In this document: positions 51,401 through 63,779 of the stretch, piece after piece
Numbering within the stretch: position 1 is the stretch's first letter
Layout of the letters: each line of letters starts with the position of its first letter
DNA from: Channa striata
Taxonomy: Eukaryota > Chordata > Actinopteri > Anabantiformes > Channidae
Direction of reading: 5' to 3'
DNA: 64,000 nucleotides
Assembly: GCA_033026295.1 (NCBI GenBank)
Contig: CM065182.1
Location: 14,508,001-14,572,000, forward strand
The notes under the pieces: model-generated
Databases searched by the model: none
Seen by the model: only the letters and a program-made list of their open reading frames with translations
Told to the model about the DNA's origin: nothing
Position numbers and translations under genes: made by a program

Positions 51401-52558
51401 AGGCAAACTTTAGCTTCTTCCTGCATGTACTGTCTAAAATTCTTATCTTTCAACACGGGCTGAACGAGCCCATGTCAATCTATTACACTAACTAATGGAC
51501 AAGACTCAACAAGTTCTTAACTTGTTTAGGATTGAATTCTTCCAAATAGAAAACCACTGGCCTTTCAACGTATCATAAACTAGCCTGAACTACCCCGTTA
51601 CACTCAGTAAAAGACACTGCTAGCCAGTCCACCTTGTGGTGAAAACTGCTACTCACTAAAAGGCCCCACTACTAACTCACTACTACTAACTCACTATGCA
51701 AGGTGTCTGTAGTTAGTCACACATCTACTGGCAGAATGATATGGACAAGCAAAATGGAATTGTTTACTTGTTTAGGCTTGAATTCTTCCAAGTAATTAAC
51801 AACGGGCCTTTCAACGTGTCATAAAGTAGCCTGAACTACTCCGTTACACTCAGTAAAAAGCACTGCTGGCCAGTCCGCCTTGTGGGGAGAACTGCTACTC
51901 ATCGTGAAACAATATTCACAGCGTATCCCTTAAGAGTCAAACATTCACCATATATCCAAAGTTTAACACTTACTGTTGAGAACTGCCACTCACTAAAAGG
52001 TCTCACTACTAACTCACTACTACTAACTCACTAAGTTTTACTCATCGTAAAAAGGAATTCACAACGCATCCCTTAAGAGTCCAACATTCACCATATATCC
52101 AATGTGACTTTACTTGGACCCACGTGCTTTGGCACACTAATACGGAAAATTGAAGATGCACTACTGATTTTGAAACTAACTAATGGACAAGACTGAACAA
52201 ATTCTTAACTCGTTCAGGCTTGAATTCTTCCACATAATTAACAACGGGCCTTTCAACGTGTCATAAAATAGCCTGAACTACTCCGTTACACTCAGTAAAA
52301 GACACTTCTAGCCAGTCCACCTTTGGTGAGAACTGCTACTCACTAAAAGGTCTCACTACTAACTCACTACGTTTTATTCATCGTAAAACGGAATTCACAA
52401 AGTAATCCTTTAAGAGTCCAACATTTACCATATATCCAGTGACTTTACTTGGACCCACGTATTTTAATACGGAATAATACGCAAAATTGAAGACGCACTG
52501 CTGATGTTGACAGCAGAGAATTTGTTTCAACGTACTCAGACATCAAGTGAAGACAGCG

Positions 52559-52628
52559 GCCGTGATCGTATAGTGGTTAGTACTCTGCGTTGTGGCGCAG
52601 CAACCCCGGTTCGAATCCGGTCACGGCA
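52559..52628 (+). tRNA. tRNA-His-GTG: tRNA-His(GTG), two single-base deletions
   Basis: Same recurrent deletion pair; its 3' flank is also shorter than usual around 52730-52760. Confidence 0.74.
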
Positions 52629-53269
52629 TTTAGTGGGACACCGTAAAGTCCCTTATCAGCCTCTTCATAAAAGTTCCTACCATCCGCTGTGCTTTCTGCA
52701 TCTTCTTACAGTGTTAAACTCCACATATCGAACAGCACACGTTTCCCCCCCGTATAATATCCAGCCACCATCAAGGCTCTTTTTGTCCTCGGGCTTTCAG
52801 TCTCTGTCATTTTACAAAGTGTTAAACTCAACACTTTGCAAGTGTTCTCCCCATATACGTCACTCGTTTTCCCTCAAAAATATGAAACATAAAGCAAATT
52901 CTGAAACCGCGTACTTAGCCCACCAATTGTCTATATTGAGTGAAATGAAACCAAGCTCTCTTCTATTCTTCCAAATAGATAACGACTGGCCTTTCAACGT
53001 GTCATAAACTAGCCTGAACTACTCCGTCACACTCAGTAAAAGGCACTGCTAGCCAGTCCACCTTTTGGTGAGAACTGCTACTCACTAAACGGTCTCACTA
53101 CTAACTCACTACTACCAACTCACTACGTTTTACTCATCGTAAAACGGAATTCACAACGTATCCCGCCTCACTACTAACTCACTACTACTAAGTCTCTATG
53201 TTTTACTCTCTGTAAAACTGTAATTCACAACGTATCCCTTAAGAGTCCAACATTCACCATATATCCAAT

Positions 53270-53692
53270 TTGACTTTACTCGAACCCACGTGTTTTGGCA
53301 CATTAATACGGAAAACTGAAGATGCATTGCTGATGTTGACAGCAGAGAATCTGATTTCAACACGCTTCGCTTCACATAGTAGCCAACCTCAAGGCTCTTT
53401 TGGTCCTCGGGCTTTCAGTCTCTGCGTTTTACAGTGTATAAGTGTTAAACTCAACACATCGCAAGTGTTCTCCCGTGTATACGTAGCTTGTTTTCCCTAA
53501 ATAAAGCAAATTCTGAAATCGCGTTAGCCCACCACAATTGTCTGAAATCACAATTAGCCCACCACAATTGTCTATGTGGAGTAAAGTGAAAGCCAATCTC
53601 TTCTCAAAAAGTCTTTCTCAGGGCTAGTGGTGCAATGGATAACACGTCTGACTTCGGATCAGAAAATTCTAGGTTCGACTCTAGCTAGCTCG
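53270..53692 (+). repeat. hybrid ACG/TCG subunit 2
   Basis: ACG-type sequence including the gtatacgtagcttg flank and a duplicated, partly garbled 32-bp element changes to TCG-type gtctatgtggagtaaag at about 53570. Confidence 0.75.
53621..53692 (+). tRNA. tRNA-Arg-TCG: tRNA-Arg(TCG), one-base T-stem deletion
   Basis: Missing T-stem C; discriminator G retained. Confidence 0.77.
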
Positions 53693-54858
53693 CGGCAAAC
53701 TTTAGCTTCTTCCTGCATGTACTGTCTAAAATTCCTTTATCTTTCAACACGGGCTGAACGGCCCATGTCAATCTATTACACTAACTAATGGACAAGACTC
53801 AACAAGTTCTTAACTTGTTTAGGATTGAATTCTTCCAAATAGAAAACCACTGGCCTTTCAACGTATCATAAACTAGCCTGAACTACCCCGTTACACTCAG
53901 TAAAAGACACTGCTAGCCAGTCCACCTTGTGGTGAAAACTGCTACTCACTAAAAGGCCCCACTACTAACTCACTACTACTAACTCACTATGCAAGGTGTC
54001 TGTAGTTAGTCACACATCTCTACTGGCAGAATGATATGGACAAGCAAAATGGAATTGTTTACTTGTTTAGGCTTGAATTCTTCCAAGTAATTAACAACGG
54101 GCCTTTCAACGTGTCATAAAGTAGCCTGAACTACTCCGTTACACTCAGTAAAAAGCACTGCTGGCCAGTCCGCCTTGTGGGGAGAACTGCTACTCATCGT
54201 GAAACAATATTCACAGCGTATCCCTTAAGAGTCAAACATTCACCATATATCCAAAGTTTAACACTTACTGTTGAGAACTGCCACTCACTAAAAGGTCTCA
54301 CTACTAACTCACTACTACTAACTCACTAAGTTTTACTCATCGTAAAAAGGAATTCACAACGCATCCCTTAAGAGTCCAACATTCACCATATATCCAATGT
54401 GACTTTACTTGGACCCACGTGCTTTGGCACACACTAATACGGAAAATTGAAGATGCACTACTGATTTTGAAACTAACTAATGGACAAGACTGAACAAATT
54501 CTTAACTCGTTCAGGCTTGAATTCTTCCACATAATTAACAACGGGCCTTTCAACGTGTCATAAAATAGCCTGAACTACTCCGTTACACTCAGTAAAAGAC
54601 ACTTCTAGCCAGTCCACCTATTGGTGAGAACTGCTACTCACTAAAAGGTCTCACTACTAACTCACTACGTTTTATTCATCGTAAACGGAATTCACAAAGT
54701 AATCCTTTAAGAGTCCAACATTTACCATATATCCAATGTGACTTTACTTGGACCCACGTATTTTAATACGGAATAATACGCAAAATTGAAGACGCACTGC
54801 TGATGTTGACAGCAAAGAATTTGTTTCCAACGTACTCAGACATCAAGTGAAGACAGCG

Positions 54859-54930
54859 GCCGTGATCGTATAGTGGTTAGTACTCTGCGTTGTGGCCGCA
54901 GCAACCCCGGTTCGAATCCGGGTCACGGCA
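54859..54930 (+). tRNA. tRNA-His-GTG: tRNA-His(GTG), intact
   Basis: Complete copy. Confidence 0.96.
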
Positions 54931-55946
54931 TTTAGTGGGACACCGTAAAGTCCCTTATCAGCCTCTTCATAAAAAGTTCCTACCATCCGCTGTGCTTTCT
55001 GCATCTTCTTACAGTGTTAAACTCCACATATCGCACGTGTTACAGCACACGTTTCCCCCCCGTATAATATGCGTTTAGCCACCATCAAGGCTCTTTTTGT
55101 CCTCGGGGCTTTCAGTCTCTGCGTCATTTTACAAAGTGTTAAACTCAACACTTTGCAAGTGTTCTCCCCCATATACGTCACTCGTTTTCCCTCAAAAAAT
55201 ATGAAACATAAAGCAAATTCTGAAACCGCGTACTTAGCCCACCACAATTGTCTATATTGAGTGAAATGAAACCGAAGCTCTTCTATTCTTCCAAATAGAT
55301 AACGACTGGCCTTTCAACGTGTCATAAACTAGCCTGAACTACTCCGTCACACTCAGTAAAAGGCACTGCTAGCCAGTCCACCTTTTGGTGAGAACTGCTA
55401 CTCACTAAACGGTCTCACTACTAACTCACTACTACCAACTCACTACGTTTTACTCATCGTAAAACGGAATTCACAACGTATCCCGCCTCACTACTAACTC
55501 ACTACTACTAAGTCTCTATGTTTTACTCGCTGTAAAACTGTAATTCACAACGTATCCCTTAAGAGTCCAACATTCACCATATATCCAATTTGACTTTACT
55601 CGAACCCACGTGTTTTGGCACATTAATACGGAAAACTGAAGATGCATTGCTGATGTTGACAGCAGAGAATCTGATTTCAACACGCCGCTTCACATAGTAG
55701 CCAACCTCAAGGCTCTTTTGGTCCTCGGGGCTTTCAGTCTCTGTCATTTTACAGTGTATAAGTGTTAAACTCAACACATCGCAAGTGTTCTCCCGTGTAT
55801 ACGTAGCTTGTTTTCCCTAAATAAAGCAAATTCTGAAATCGCGTGTTAGCCCACCACAATTGTCTGAAATCGCGTACTTAGCCCACCACAATTGTGTATG
55901 TGGAGAGAAATAAAAGCAAAGCTCTTCTTCAAATGGTCTTACGTCA

Positions 55947-56019
55947 GGGCTAGTGGCGCAATGGATAACGCGTCTGACTACGGATCAGAAGATTCTAGGT
56001 TCAACTCCTAGCTAGCTCG
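55947..56019 (+). tRNA. tRNA-Arg-ACG: tRNA-Arg(ACG), intact
   Basis: Complete copy; its immediate 5' flank is altered (ttacgtca). Confidence 0.94.
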
Positions 56020-57179
56020 TGGCAAACTTTAGCTTCTTCCTCCATGTACTGTCTAAAATTCCTTTATCTTTCAACACGGGCTGAACAACCCATGTCAATC
56101 TATTACACTAACTAATGGACAAGACTCAACAAGTTCTTAACTTGTTTAGGATTGAATTCTTCCAAATAGATAACCACTGGCCTTTCAACGTGTCATAAAC
56201 TAGCCTGAACGTGAAACGATATTCACAGCGTATCCCTTAAGAGTCAAACATTCACCATATATCCAATGTTTAACACTTACTGGTGAGAACTGCCACTCAC
56301 TAAAAGGTCTCACTACTAACTCACTACTACTAACTCACTAAGTTTTACTCATCGTAAAAAGGAATTCACAACGCATCCCTTAAGAGTCCAACATTCACCA
56401 TATATCCAATGTGACTTTACTTGGACCCACGTGCTTTGGCACACTAATACGGAAAATTGAAGAGGCTCTACTGATTTTGAAACTAACTAATGGACAAGAC
56501 TGAACAAATTCTTAACTCGTTCAGGCTTAAATTCTTCCAAATAATTAACAACGGGCCTTTCAACGTGTCATAAAATAGCCTGAACTACTCCGTTACACTC
56601 AGTAAAAGACACTGCTAGCCAGTCCACCTTTTGGTGAGAACTGCTACTCACTAAAAGGTCTCACTATTAAGTCACTACTACTAACTCACTACGTTTTACT
56701 CATCGTAAAAGGAATTCACAACGTATCCCGTCCTCACTACTTACTCACTACTACTAAGTCACTATGTTTTACTCATCGTAAAAATGGAATTCACAACGTA
56801 TCCCTTAAGAGTCCAACATTCACCGTATATCCAATTTGACTTTACTCGGACCCACGTGTTTTGGCACACTAATACGGAAAATTGAAGATGCATTGCTGAT
56901 GTTGACGGCAGAGAATTTGATTTCAACGCGCTTCGCATTACACATAGTAGCCACCCTCAAGGCTCTTTTGGTCCTCGGGGCTTTCAGTCTCTGCGTCATT
57001 TTACAGTGTACAAGTGTTAAACTCAACACATCGCAAGTGTTCTCCCCCGTATACGTCACTCGTTTTCCCTCAAAAAATATGAAACGTAAAGCAAATTCTG
57101 AAATCGCGTACTTAGCCCACCACAATTGTCTATGTGGAGTAAAGTGAAAGCGAATCTCTTCTCCGAAAGGTCTTTCTCA

Positions 57180-57251
57180 GGGCTAGTGGTGCAATGGATA
57201 ACACGTCTGACTTCGGATCAGAAAATTCTAGGTTCGACTCTAGCTAGCTCG
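57180..57251 (+). tRNA. tRNA-Arg-TCG: tRNA-Arg(TCG), one-base T-stem deletion
   Basis: Missing T-stem C; otherwise complete with discriminator G. Confidence 0.77.
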
Positions 57252-58416
57252 CGGCAAACTTTAGCTTCTTCCTGCATGTACTGTCTAAAATTCCTTTATC
57301 TTTCAACACGGGCTGAACGAGCCCATGTCAATCTATTACACTAACTAATGGACAAGACTCAACAAGTTCTTAACTTGTTTAGGATTGAATTCTTCCAAAT
57401 AGAAAACCACTGGCCTTTCAACGTATCATAAACTAGCCTGAACTACCCCGTTACACTCAGTAAAAGACACTGCTAGCCAGTCCACCTTGTGGTGAAAACT
57501 GCTACTCACTAAAAAAGGCCCCACTACTAACTCACTACTACTAACTCACTATGCAAGGTGTCTGTAGTTAGTCACACATCTACTGGCAGAATGATATGGA
57601 CAAGCAAAATGGAATTGTTTACTTGTTTAGGCTTGAATTCTTCCAAGTAATTAACAACGGGCCTTTCAACGTGTCATAAAGTAGCCTGAACTACTCCGTT
57701 ACACTCAGTAAAAAGCACTGCTGGCCAGTCCGCCTTGTGGGGAGAACTGCTACTCATCGTGAAACAATATTCACAGCGTATCCCTTAAGAGTCAAACATT
57801 CACCATATATCCAAAGTTTAACACTTACTGTTGAGAACTGCCACTCACTAAAAGGTCTCACTACTAACTCACTACTACTAACTCACTAAGTTTTACTCAT
57901 CGTAAAAAGGAATTCACAACGCATCCCTTAAGAGTCCAACATTCACCTATATCCAATGTGACTTTACTTGGACCCACGTGCTTTGGCACACTAATACGGA
58001 AAATTGAAGATGCACTACTGATTTTGAAACTAACTAATGGACAAGACTGAACAAATTCTTAACTCGTTCAGGCTTGAATTCTTCCACATAATTAACAACG
58101 GGCCTTTCAACGTGTCATAAAATAGCCTGAACTACTCCGTTACACTCAGTAAAAGACACTTCTAGCCAGTCCACCTTTTGGTGAGAACTGCTACTCACTA
58201 AAAGGTCTCACTACTAACTCACTACATTTTATTCATCGTAAAACGGAATTCACAAAGTAATCCTTTAAGAGTCCAACATTTACCATATATCCAATGTGAC
58301 TTTGCTTGGACCCACGTATTTTAATACGGAATAATACGCAAAATTGAAGACGCACTGCTGATGTTGACAGCAGAGAATTTGTTTCCAATGTACTCAGACA
58401 TCAAGTGAAGACAGCG

Positions 58417-58484
58417 GCCGTGATCGTATAGTGGTTAGTACTCTGTTGTGGCGCAGCAACCCCGGTTCGAATCCGGTCACGGCA
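58417..58484 (+). tRNA. tRNA-His-GTG: tRNA-His(GTG), four bases short
   Basis: Loses CG of the anticodon stem (ctctgttgtgg) plus the recurrent C and G deletions. Confidence 0.62.
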
Positions 58485-59132
58485 TTTAGTGGGACACCGT
58501 AAAGTCCCTTATCAGCCTCTTCATAAAAGTTCCTACCATCCGCTGTGCTTTCTGCATCTTCTTACAGTGTTAAACTCCACATATCGCACGTGTTACAGCA
58601 CACGTTTCCCCGTATAATATGCGTTTAGCCACCATCAAGGCTTTTTTGTCTCGGGGCTTTCAGTCTCTGCGTCATTTTACAAAGTGTTAAACTCAACACT
58701 TTGCAAGTGTTCTCCCCATATACGTCACTCGTTTTCCCTCAAAAATATGAAACATAAAGCAAATTCTGAAACCGCGTTAGCCCACCACAATTGTCTATAT
58801 TGAGTGAAATGAAACCGAAGCTCTTCTATTCTTCCAAATAGATAACGACTGGCCTTTCAACGTGTCATAAACTAGCCTGAACTACTCCGTCACACTCAGT
58901 AAAAGGCACTGCTAGCCAGTCCACCTTTTGGTGAGAACTGCTACTCACTAAACGGTCTCACTACTAACTCACTACTACCAACTCACTACGTTTTACTCAT
59001 CGTAAAACGGAATTCACAACGTATCCCGCCTCACTACTAACTCACTACTACTAAGTCTCTATGTTTTACTCTCTGTAAAACTGTAATTCACAACGTATCC
59101 CTTAAGAGTCCAACATTCACCATATATCCAAT

Positions 59133-59566
59133 TTGACTTTACTCGAACCCACGTGTTTTGGCACATTAATACGGAAAACTGAAGATGCATTGCTGATGTT
59201 GACAGCAGAGAATCTGATTTCAACACGCTTCGCTTCACATAGTAGCCAACCTCAAGGCTCTTTTGGTCCTCGGGGCTTTCAGTCTCTGCGTCATTTTACA
59301 GTGTATAAGTGTTAAACTCAACACATCGCAAGTGTTCTCCCGTGTATACGTAGCTTGTTTTCCCTAAATAAAGCAAATTCTGAAATCGCGTACTTAGCCC
59401 ACCACAATTGTCTGAAATCGCGTACTTAGCCCACCACAATTGTCTATGTGGAGTAAAGTGAAAGCGAATCTCTTCTCCGAAAGGTCTTTCTCAGGGCTAG
59501 TGGTGCAATGGATAACACGTCTGACTTCGGATCAGAAAATTCTAGGTTCGACTCCTAGCTAGCTCG
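59133..59566 (+). repeat. hybrid ACG/TCG subunit 3
   Basis: ACG-type sequence with two clean copies of the 32-bp element, then TCG-type gtctatgtggagtaaag from about 59441 and a TCG gene. The exchange point lies in or next to the second 32-bp copy. Confidence 0.78.
59494..59566 (+). tRNA. tRNA-Arg-TCG: tRNA-Arg(TCG), intact
   Basis: Complete copy in a hybrid subunit. Confidence 0.95.
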
Positions 59567-60731
59567 CGGCAAACTTTAGCTTCTTCCTGCATGTACTGTC
59601 TAAAATTCCTTTATCTTTCAACACGGGCTGAACGAGCCCATGTCAATCTATTACACTAACTAATGGACAAGACTCAACAAGTTCTTAACTTGTTTAGGAT
59701 TGAATTCTTCCAAATAGAAAACCACTGGCCTTTCAACGTATCATAAACTAGCCTGAACTACCCCGTTACACTCAGTAAAAGACACTGCTAGCCAGTCCAC
59801 CTTGTGGTGAAAACTGCTACTCACTAAAAAAGGCCCCACTACTAACTCACTACTACTAACTCACTATGCAAGGTGTCTGTAGTTAGTCACACATCTACTG
59901 GCAGAATGATATGGACAAGCAAAATGGAATTGTTTACTTGTTTAGGCTTGAATTCTTCCAAGTAATTAACAACGGGCCTTTCAACGTGTCATAAAGTAGC
60001 CTGAACTACTCCGTTACACTCAGTAAAAGCACTGCTGGCCAGTCCGCCTTGTGGGGAGAACTGCTACTCATCGTGAAACAATATTCACAGCGTATCCCTT
60101 AAGAGTCAAACATTCACCATATATCCAAAGTTTAACACTTACTGTTGAGAACTGCCACTCACTAAAAGGTCTCACTACTAACTCACTACTACTAACTCAC
60201 TAAGTTTTACTCATCGTAAAAAGGAATTCACAACGCATCCCTTAAGAGTCCAACATTCACCATATATCCAATGTGACTTTACTTGGACCCACGTGCTTTG
60301 GCACACTAATACGGAAAATTGAAGATGCACTACTGATTTTGAAACTAACTAATGGACAAGACTGAACAAATTCTTAACTCGTTCAGGCTTGAATTCTTCC
60401 ACATAATTAACAACGGGCCTTTCAACGTGTCATAAAATAGCCTGAACTACTCCGTTACACTCAGTAAAAGACACTTCTAGCCAGTCCACCTATTGGTGAG
60501 AACTGCTACTCACTAAAAGGTCTCACTACTAACTCACTACGTTTTATTCATCGTAAAACGGAATTCACAAAGTAATCCTTTAAGAGTCCAACATTTACCA
60601 TATATCCAATGTGACTTTACTTGGACCCACGTATTTTAATACGGAATAATACGCAAAATTGAAGACGCACTGCTGATGTTGACAGCAGAGAATTTGTTTC
60701 CAACGTACTCAGACATCAAGTGAAGACAGCG

Positions 60732-60803
60732 GCCGTGATCGTATAGTGGTTAGTACTCTGCGTTGTGGCCGCAGCAACCCCGGTTCGAATCCGGGTCACG
60801 GCA
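60732..60803 (+). tRNA. tRNA-His-GTG: tRNA-His(GTG), intact
   Basis: Complete copy. Its 3' flank lacks about 18 bases present elsewhere (ctctttttgtcctcgggg, near 60962). Confidence 0.96.
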
Positions 60804-61804
60804 TTTAGTGGGACACCGTAAAGTCCCTTATCAGCCTCTTCATAAAAAGTTCCTACCATCCGCTGTGCTTTCTGCATCTTCTTACAGTGTTAAACTCCAC
60901 ATATCGCACGTGTTACAGCACACGTTTCCCCCCCGTATAATATGCGTTTAGCCACCATCGAGGCTTTCAGTCTCTGCGTCATTTTACAAAGTGTTAAACT
61001 CAACACTTCGCAAGTGTTCTCCCCCATATACGTCACTCGTTTTCCCTCAAAAAATATGAAACATAAAGCAAATTCTGAAACCGCGTACTTAGCCCACCAC
61101 AATTGTCTATATTGAGTGAAATGAAACCGAAGCTCTTCTATTCTTCCAAATAGATAACGACTGGCCTTTCAACGTGTCATAAACTAGCCTGAACTACTCC
61201 GTCACACTCAGTAAAAGGCACTGCTAGCCAGTCCACCTTTTGGTGAGAACTGCTACTCACTAAACGGTCTCACTACTAACTCACTACTACCAACTCACTA
61301 CGTTTTACTCATCGTAAAACGGAATTCACAACGTATCCCGCCTCACTACTAACTCACTACTACTAAGTCTCTATGTTTTACTCGCTGTAAAACTGTAATT
61401 CTAACGTATCCCTTAAGAGTCCAACATTCACCATATATCCAATTTGACTTTACTCGAACCCACGTGTTTTGGCACATTAATACGGAAAACTGAAGATGCA
61501 TTGCTGATGTTGACAGCAGAGAATCTGATTTCAACACGCTTCGCTTCACATAGTAGCCAACCTCAAGGCTCTTTTGGTCCTCGGGGCTTTCAGTCTCTGC
61601 GTCATTTTACAGTGTATAAGTGTTAAACTCAACACATCGCAAGTGTTCTCCCGTGTATACGTAGCTTGTTTTCCCTAAATAAAGCAAATTCTGAAATCGC
61701 GTACTTAGCCCACCACAATTGTCTGAAATCGCGTACTTAGCCCACCACAATTGTGTATGTGGAGAGAAATAAAAGCAAAGCTCTTCTTCAAATGGTCTTT
61801 CGCA

Positions 61805-61878
61805 GGGCTAGTGGCGCAATGGATAACGCTGCCTGACTACGGATCAGAAGATTCTAGGTTCAACTCCTAGCTAGCTCG
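61805..61878 (+). tRNA. tRNA-Arg-ACG: tRNA-Arg(ACG), altered D-arm
   Basis: The D-stem 3' strand reads aacgctgcctgac, one base long and no longer paired as in intact copies. Confidence 0.75.
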
Positions 61879-62694
61879 TGGCAAACTTTAGCTTCTTCCT
61901 CCATGTACTGTCTAAAATTCCTTTATCTTTCAACACGGGCTGAACGAACCCATGTCAATCTATTACACTAACTAATGGACAAGACTCAACAAGTTCTTAA
62001 CTTGTTTAGGATTGAATTCTTCCAAATAGATAACCACTGGCCTTTCAACGTGTCATAAACTAGCCTGAACGTGAAACGATATTCACAGCGTATCCCTTAA
62101 GAGTCAAACATTCACCATATATCCAATGTTTAACACTTACTGGTGAGAACTGCCACTCACTAAAAGGTCTCACTACTAACTCACTACTACTAACTCACTA
62201 AGTTTTACTCATCGTAAAAGGAATTCACAACGCATCCCTTAAGAGTCCAACATTCACCATATATCCAATGTGACTTTACTTGGACCCACGTGCTTTGGCA
62301 CACTAATACGGAAAATTGAAGAGGCTCTACTGATTTTGAAACTAACTAATGGACAAGACTGAACAAATTCTTAACTCGTTCAGGCTTAAATTCTTCCAAA
62401 TAATTAACAACGGGCCTTTCAACGTGTCATAAAATAGCCTGAACTACTCCGTTACACTCAGTAAAAGACACTGCTAGCCAGTCCACCTTTTGGTGAGAAC
62501 TGCTACTCACTAAAAGGTCTCACTATTAAGTCACTACTACTAACTCACTACGTTTTACTCATCGTAAAAAGGAATTCACAACGTATCCCGTCTCACTACT
62601 TACTCACTACTACTAAGTCACTATGTTTTACTCATCGTAAAAATGGAATTCACAACGTATCCCTTAAGAGTCCAACATTCACCGTATATCCAAT

Positions 62695-63045
62695 TTGACT
62701 TTACTCGGACCCACGTGTTTTGGCACACTAATACGGAAAATTGAAGATGCATTGCTGATGTTGACGGCAGAGAATTTGATTTCAACGCGCTTCGCATTAC
62801 ATAGTAGCCACCCTCAAGGCTCTTTTGGTCCTCGGGGCTTTCAGTCTCTGCGTCATTTTACAGTGTACAAGTGTTAAACTCAACACATCGCAAGTGTTCT
62901 CCCGTGTATACGTAGCTTGTTTTCCCTAAATAAAGCAAATTCTGAAATCGCGTACTTAGCCCACCACAATTGTGTATTTCGAGAGAAACTAAACCAAAGC
63001 TCTTCTTCAAAAGGTCTTTCGCAGAGCTGAAGTTGACAGCAGAGA
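62695..63045 (+). repeat. reciprocal-type hybrid (TCG 5' / ACG 3') with truncated tRNA-Arg start
   Basis: TCG-type sequence (tgacggcagag, gcattacatag, gtgtacaag) changes to ACG-type gtgtatacgtagcttg at about 62902. The expected tRNA is cut after a few altered bases (cgcagagctga, near 63021-63031) and the sequence jumps back to agttgacagcagag of another subunit. Confidence 0.7.
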
Positions 63046-63272
63046 ATTTGGTTTCAACACGCTTCGCTTCACATAGTAGCCAACCTCAAGGCTCTTTTGG
63101 TCCTCGGGGCTTTCAGTCTCTGCGTCATTTTACAGTGTATAAGTGTTAAACTCAACACATCGCAAGTGTTCTCCCCCGTATACGTCACTCGTTTTCCCTA
63201 AATAAAGCAAATTCTGAAATCGCGTACTTAGCCCACCACAATTGTCTTTTTTTTTTCAAAAGGTCTTTCGCA

Positions 63273-63345
63273 GGGCTAGTGGCGCAATGGATAACGCGTC
63301 TGACTACGGATCAGAAGATTCTGGGTTCAACTCCTAGCTAGCTCG
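63273..63345 (+). tRNA. tRNA-Arg-ACG: tRNA-Arg(ACG), last copy, one T-stem wobble change
   Basis: Complete length; A51 is G (ctgggttc), giving a G-T(U) wobble with position 63. A T10 run lies upstream near 63247-63256. Confidence 0.92.
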
Positions 63346-63779
63346 CGGCAAACTTTAGCTTCTTCCTGCATGTAATGTCTAAAATTCCTTTATCTTTCAA
63401 CACGGGCTGAACGAACCCATGTCAATCTATTACACTAACTAATGGACAAGACTCAACAAGTTCTTAACTTGTTTAGGATTGAATTCTTCCAAATAGATAA
63501 CCACTGGCCTTTCAACGTGTCATGAACTAGCCTGAACGTGAAACGATATTCACAGCGTATCCCTTAAGAGTCAAACATTCACCATATATCCAATGTTTAA
63601 CACTTACTGGTGAGAACTGCCACTCACTAAAAGGTCTCACTACTAACTCACTACTACTAACTCACTACGTTTTACTCATCGTAAAACGGAGTTCAAACGC
63701 ATCCCTTAAGAGTCCAACATTCACCATATATCCAATGTGACTTTACTTGGACCCACGTGCTTTGGCACAGTATTTTAAT

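Larger units (their letters stand above)
7360..63779 (+). repeat. tRNA-Arg(ACG) / tRNA-Arg(TCG) / tRNA-His higher-order tandem array
   Basis: About 56 kb of head-to-tail repeats carry 48 tRNA copies on one strand. The dominant unit is 3.53-3.56 kb in the order ACG, TCG, His (His to His steps of 3538, 3535, 3533, 3534 and 3532 bp in regular parts). Each subunit is about 1.1-1.25 kb and contains internal blocks sharing the word aagagtccaacattcacc, a canonical gaattcacaacg block, and stretches of ctcactactaa repeats. ACG subunits end in gtatacgtagcttg-type flank; TCG subunits carry gtatacgtcacccg and atatgaaacg. No protein gene is supported inside. Confidence 0.95.

Noticed and set aside
8574..63345. 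tRNA-derived SINE family
   Set aside because: The tRNA copies are intact and functional-looking, in strict tandem order, with no poly(A) or LINE-like tail and no target-site duplications.
7360..63779. CRISPR array or bacterial repeat system
   Set aside because: Repeats are far too long, contain eukaryotic tRNA genes, and lie between spliced genes; there are no short direct repeats with unique spacers and no cas genes.
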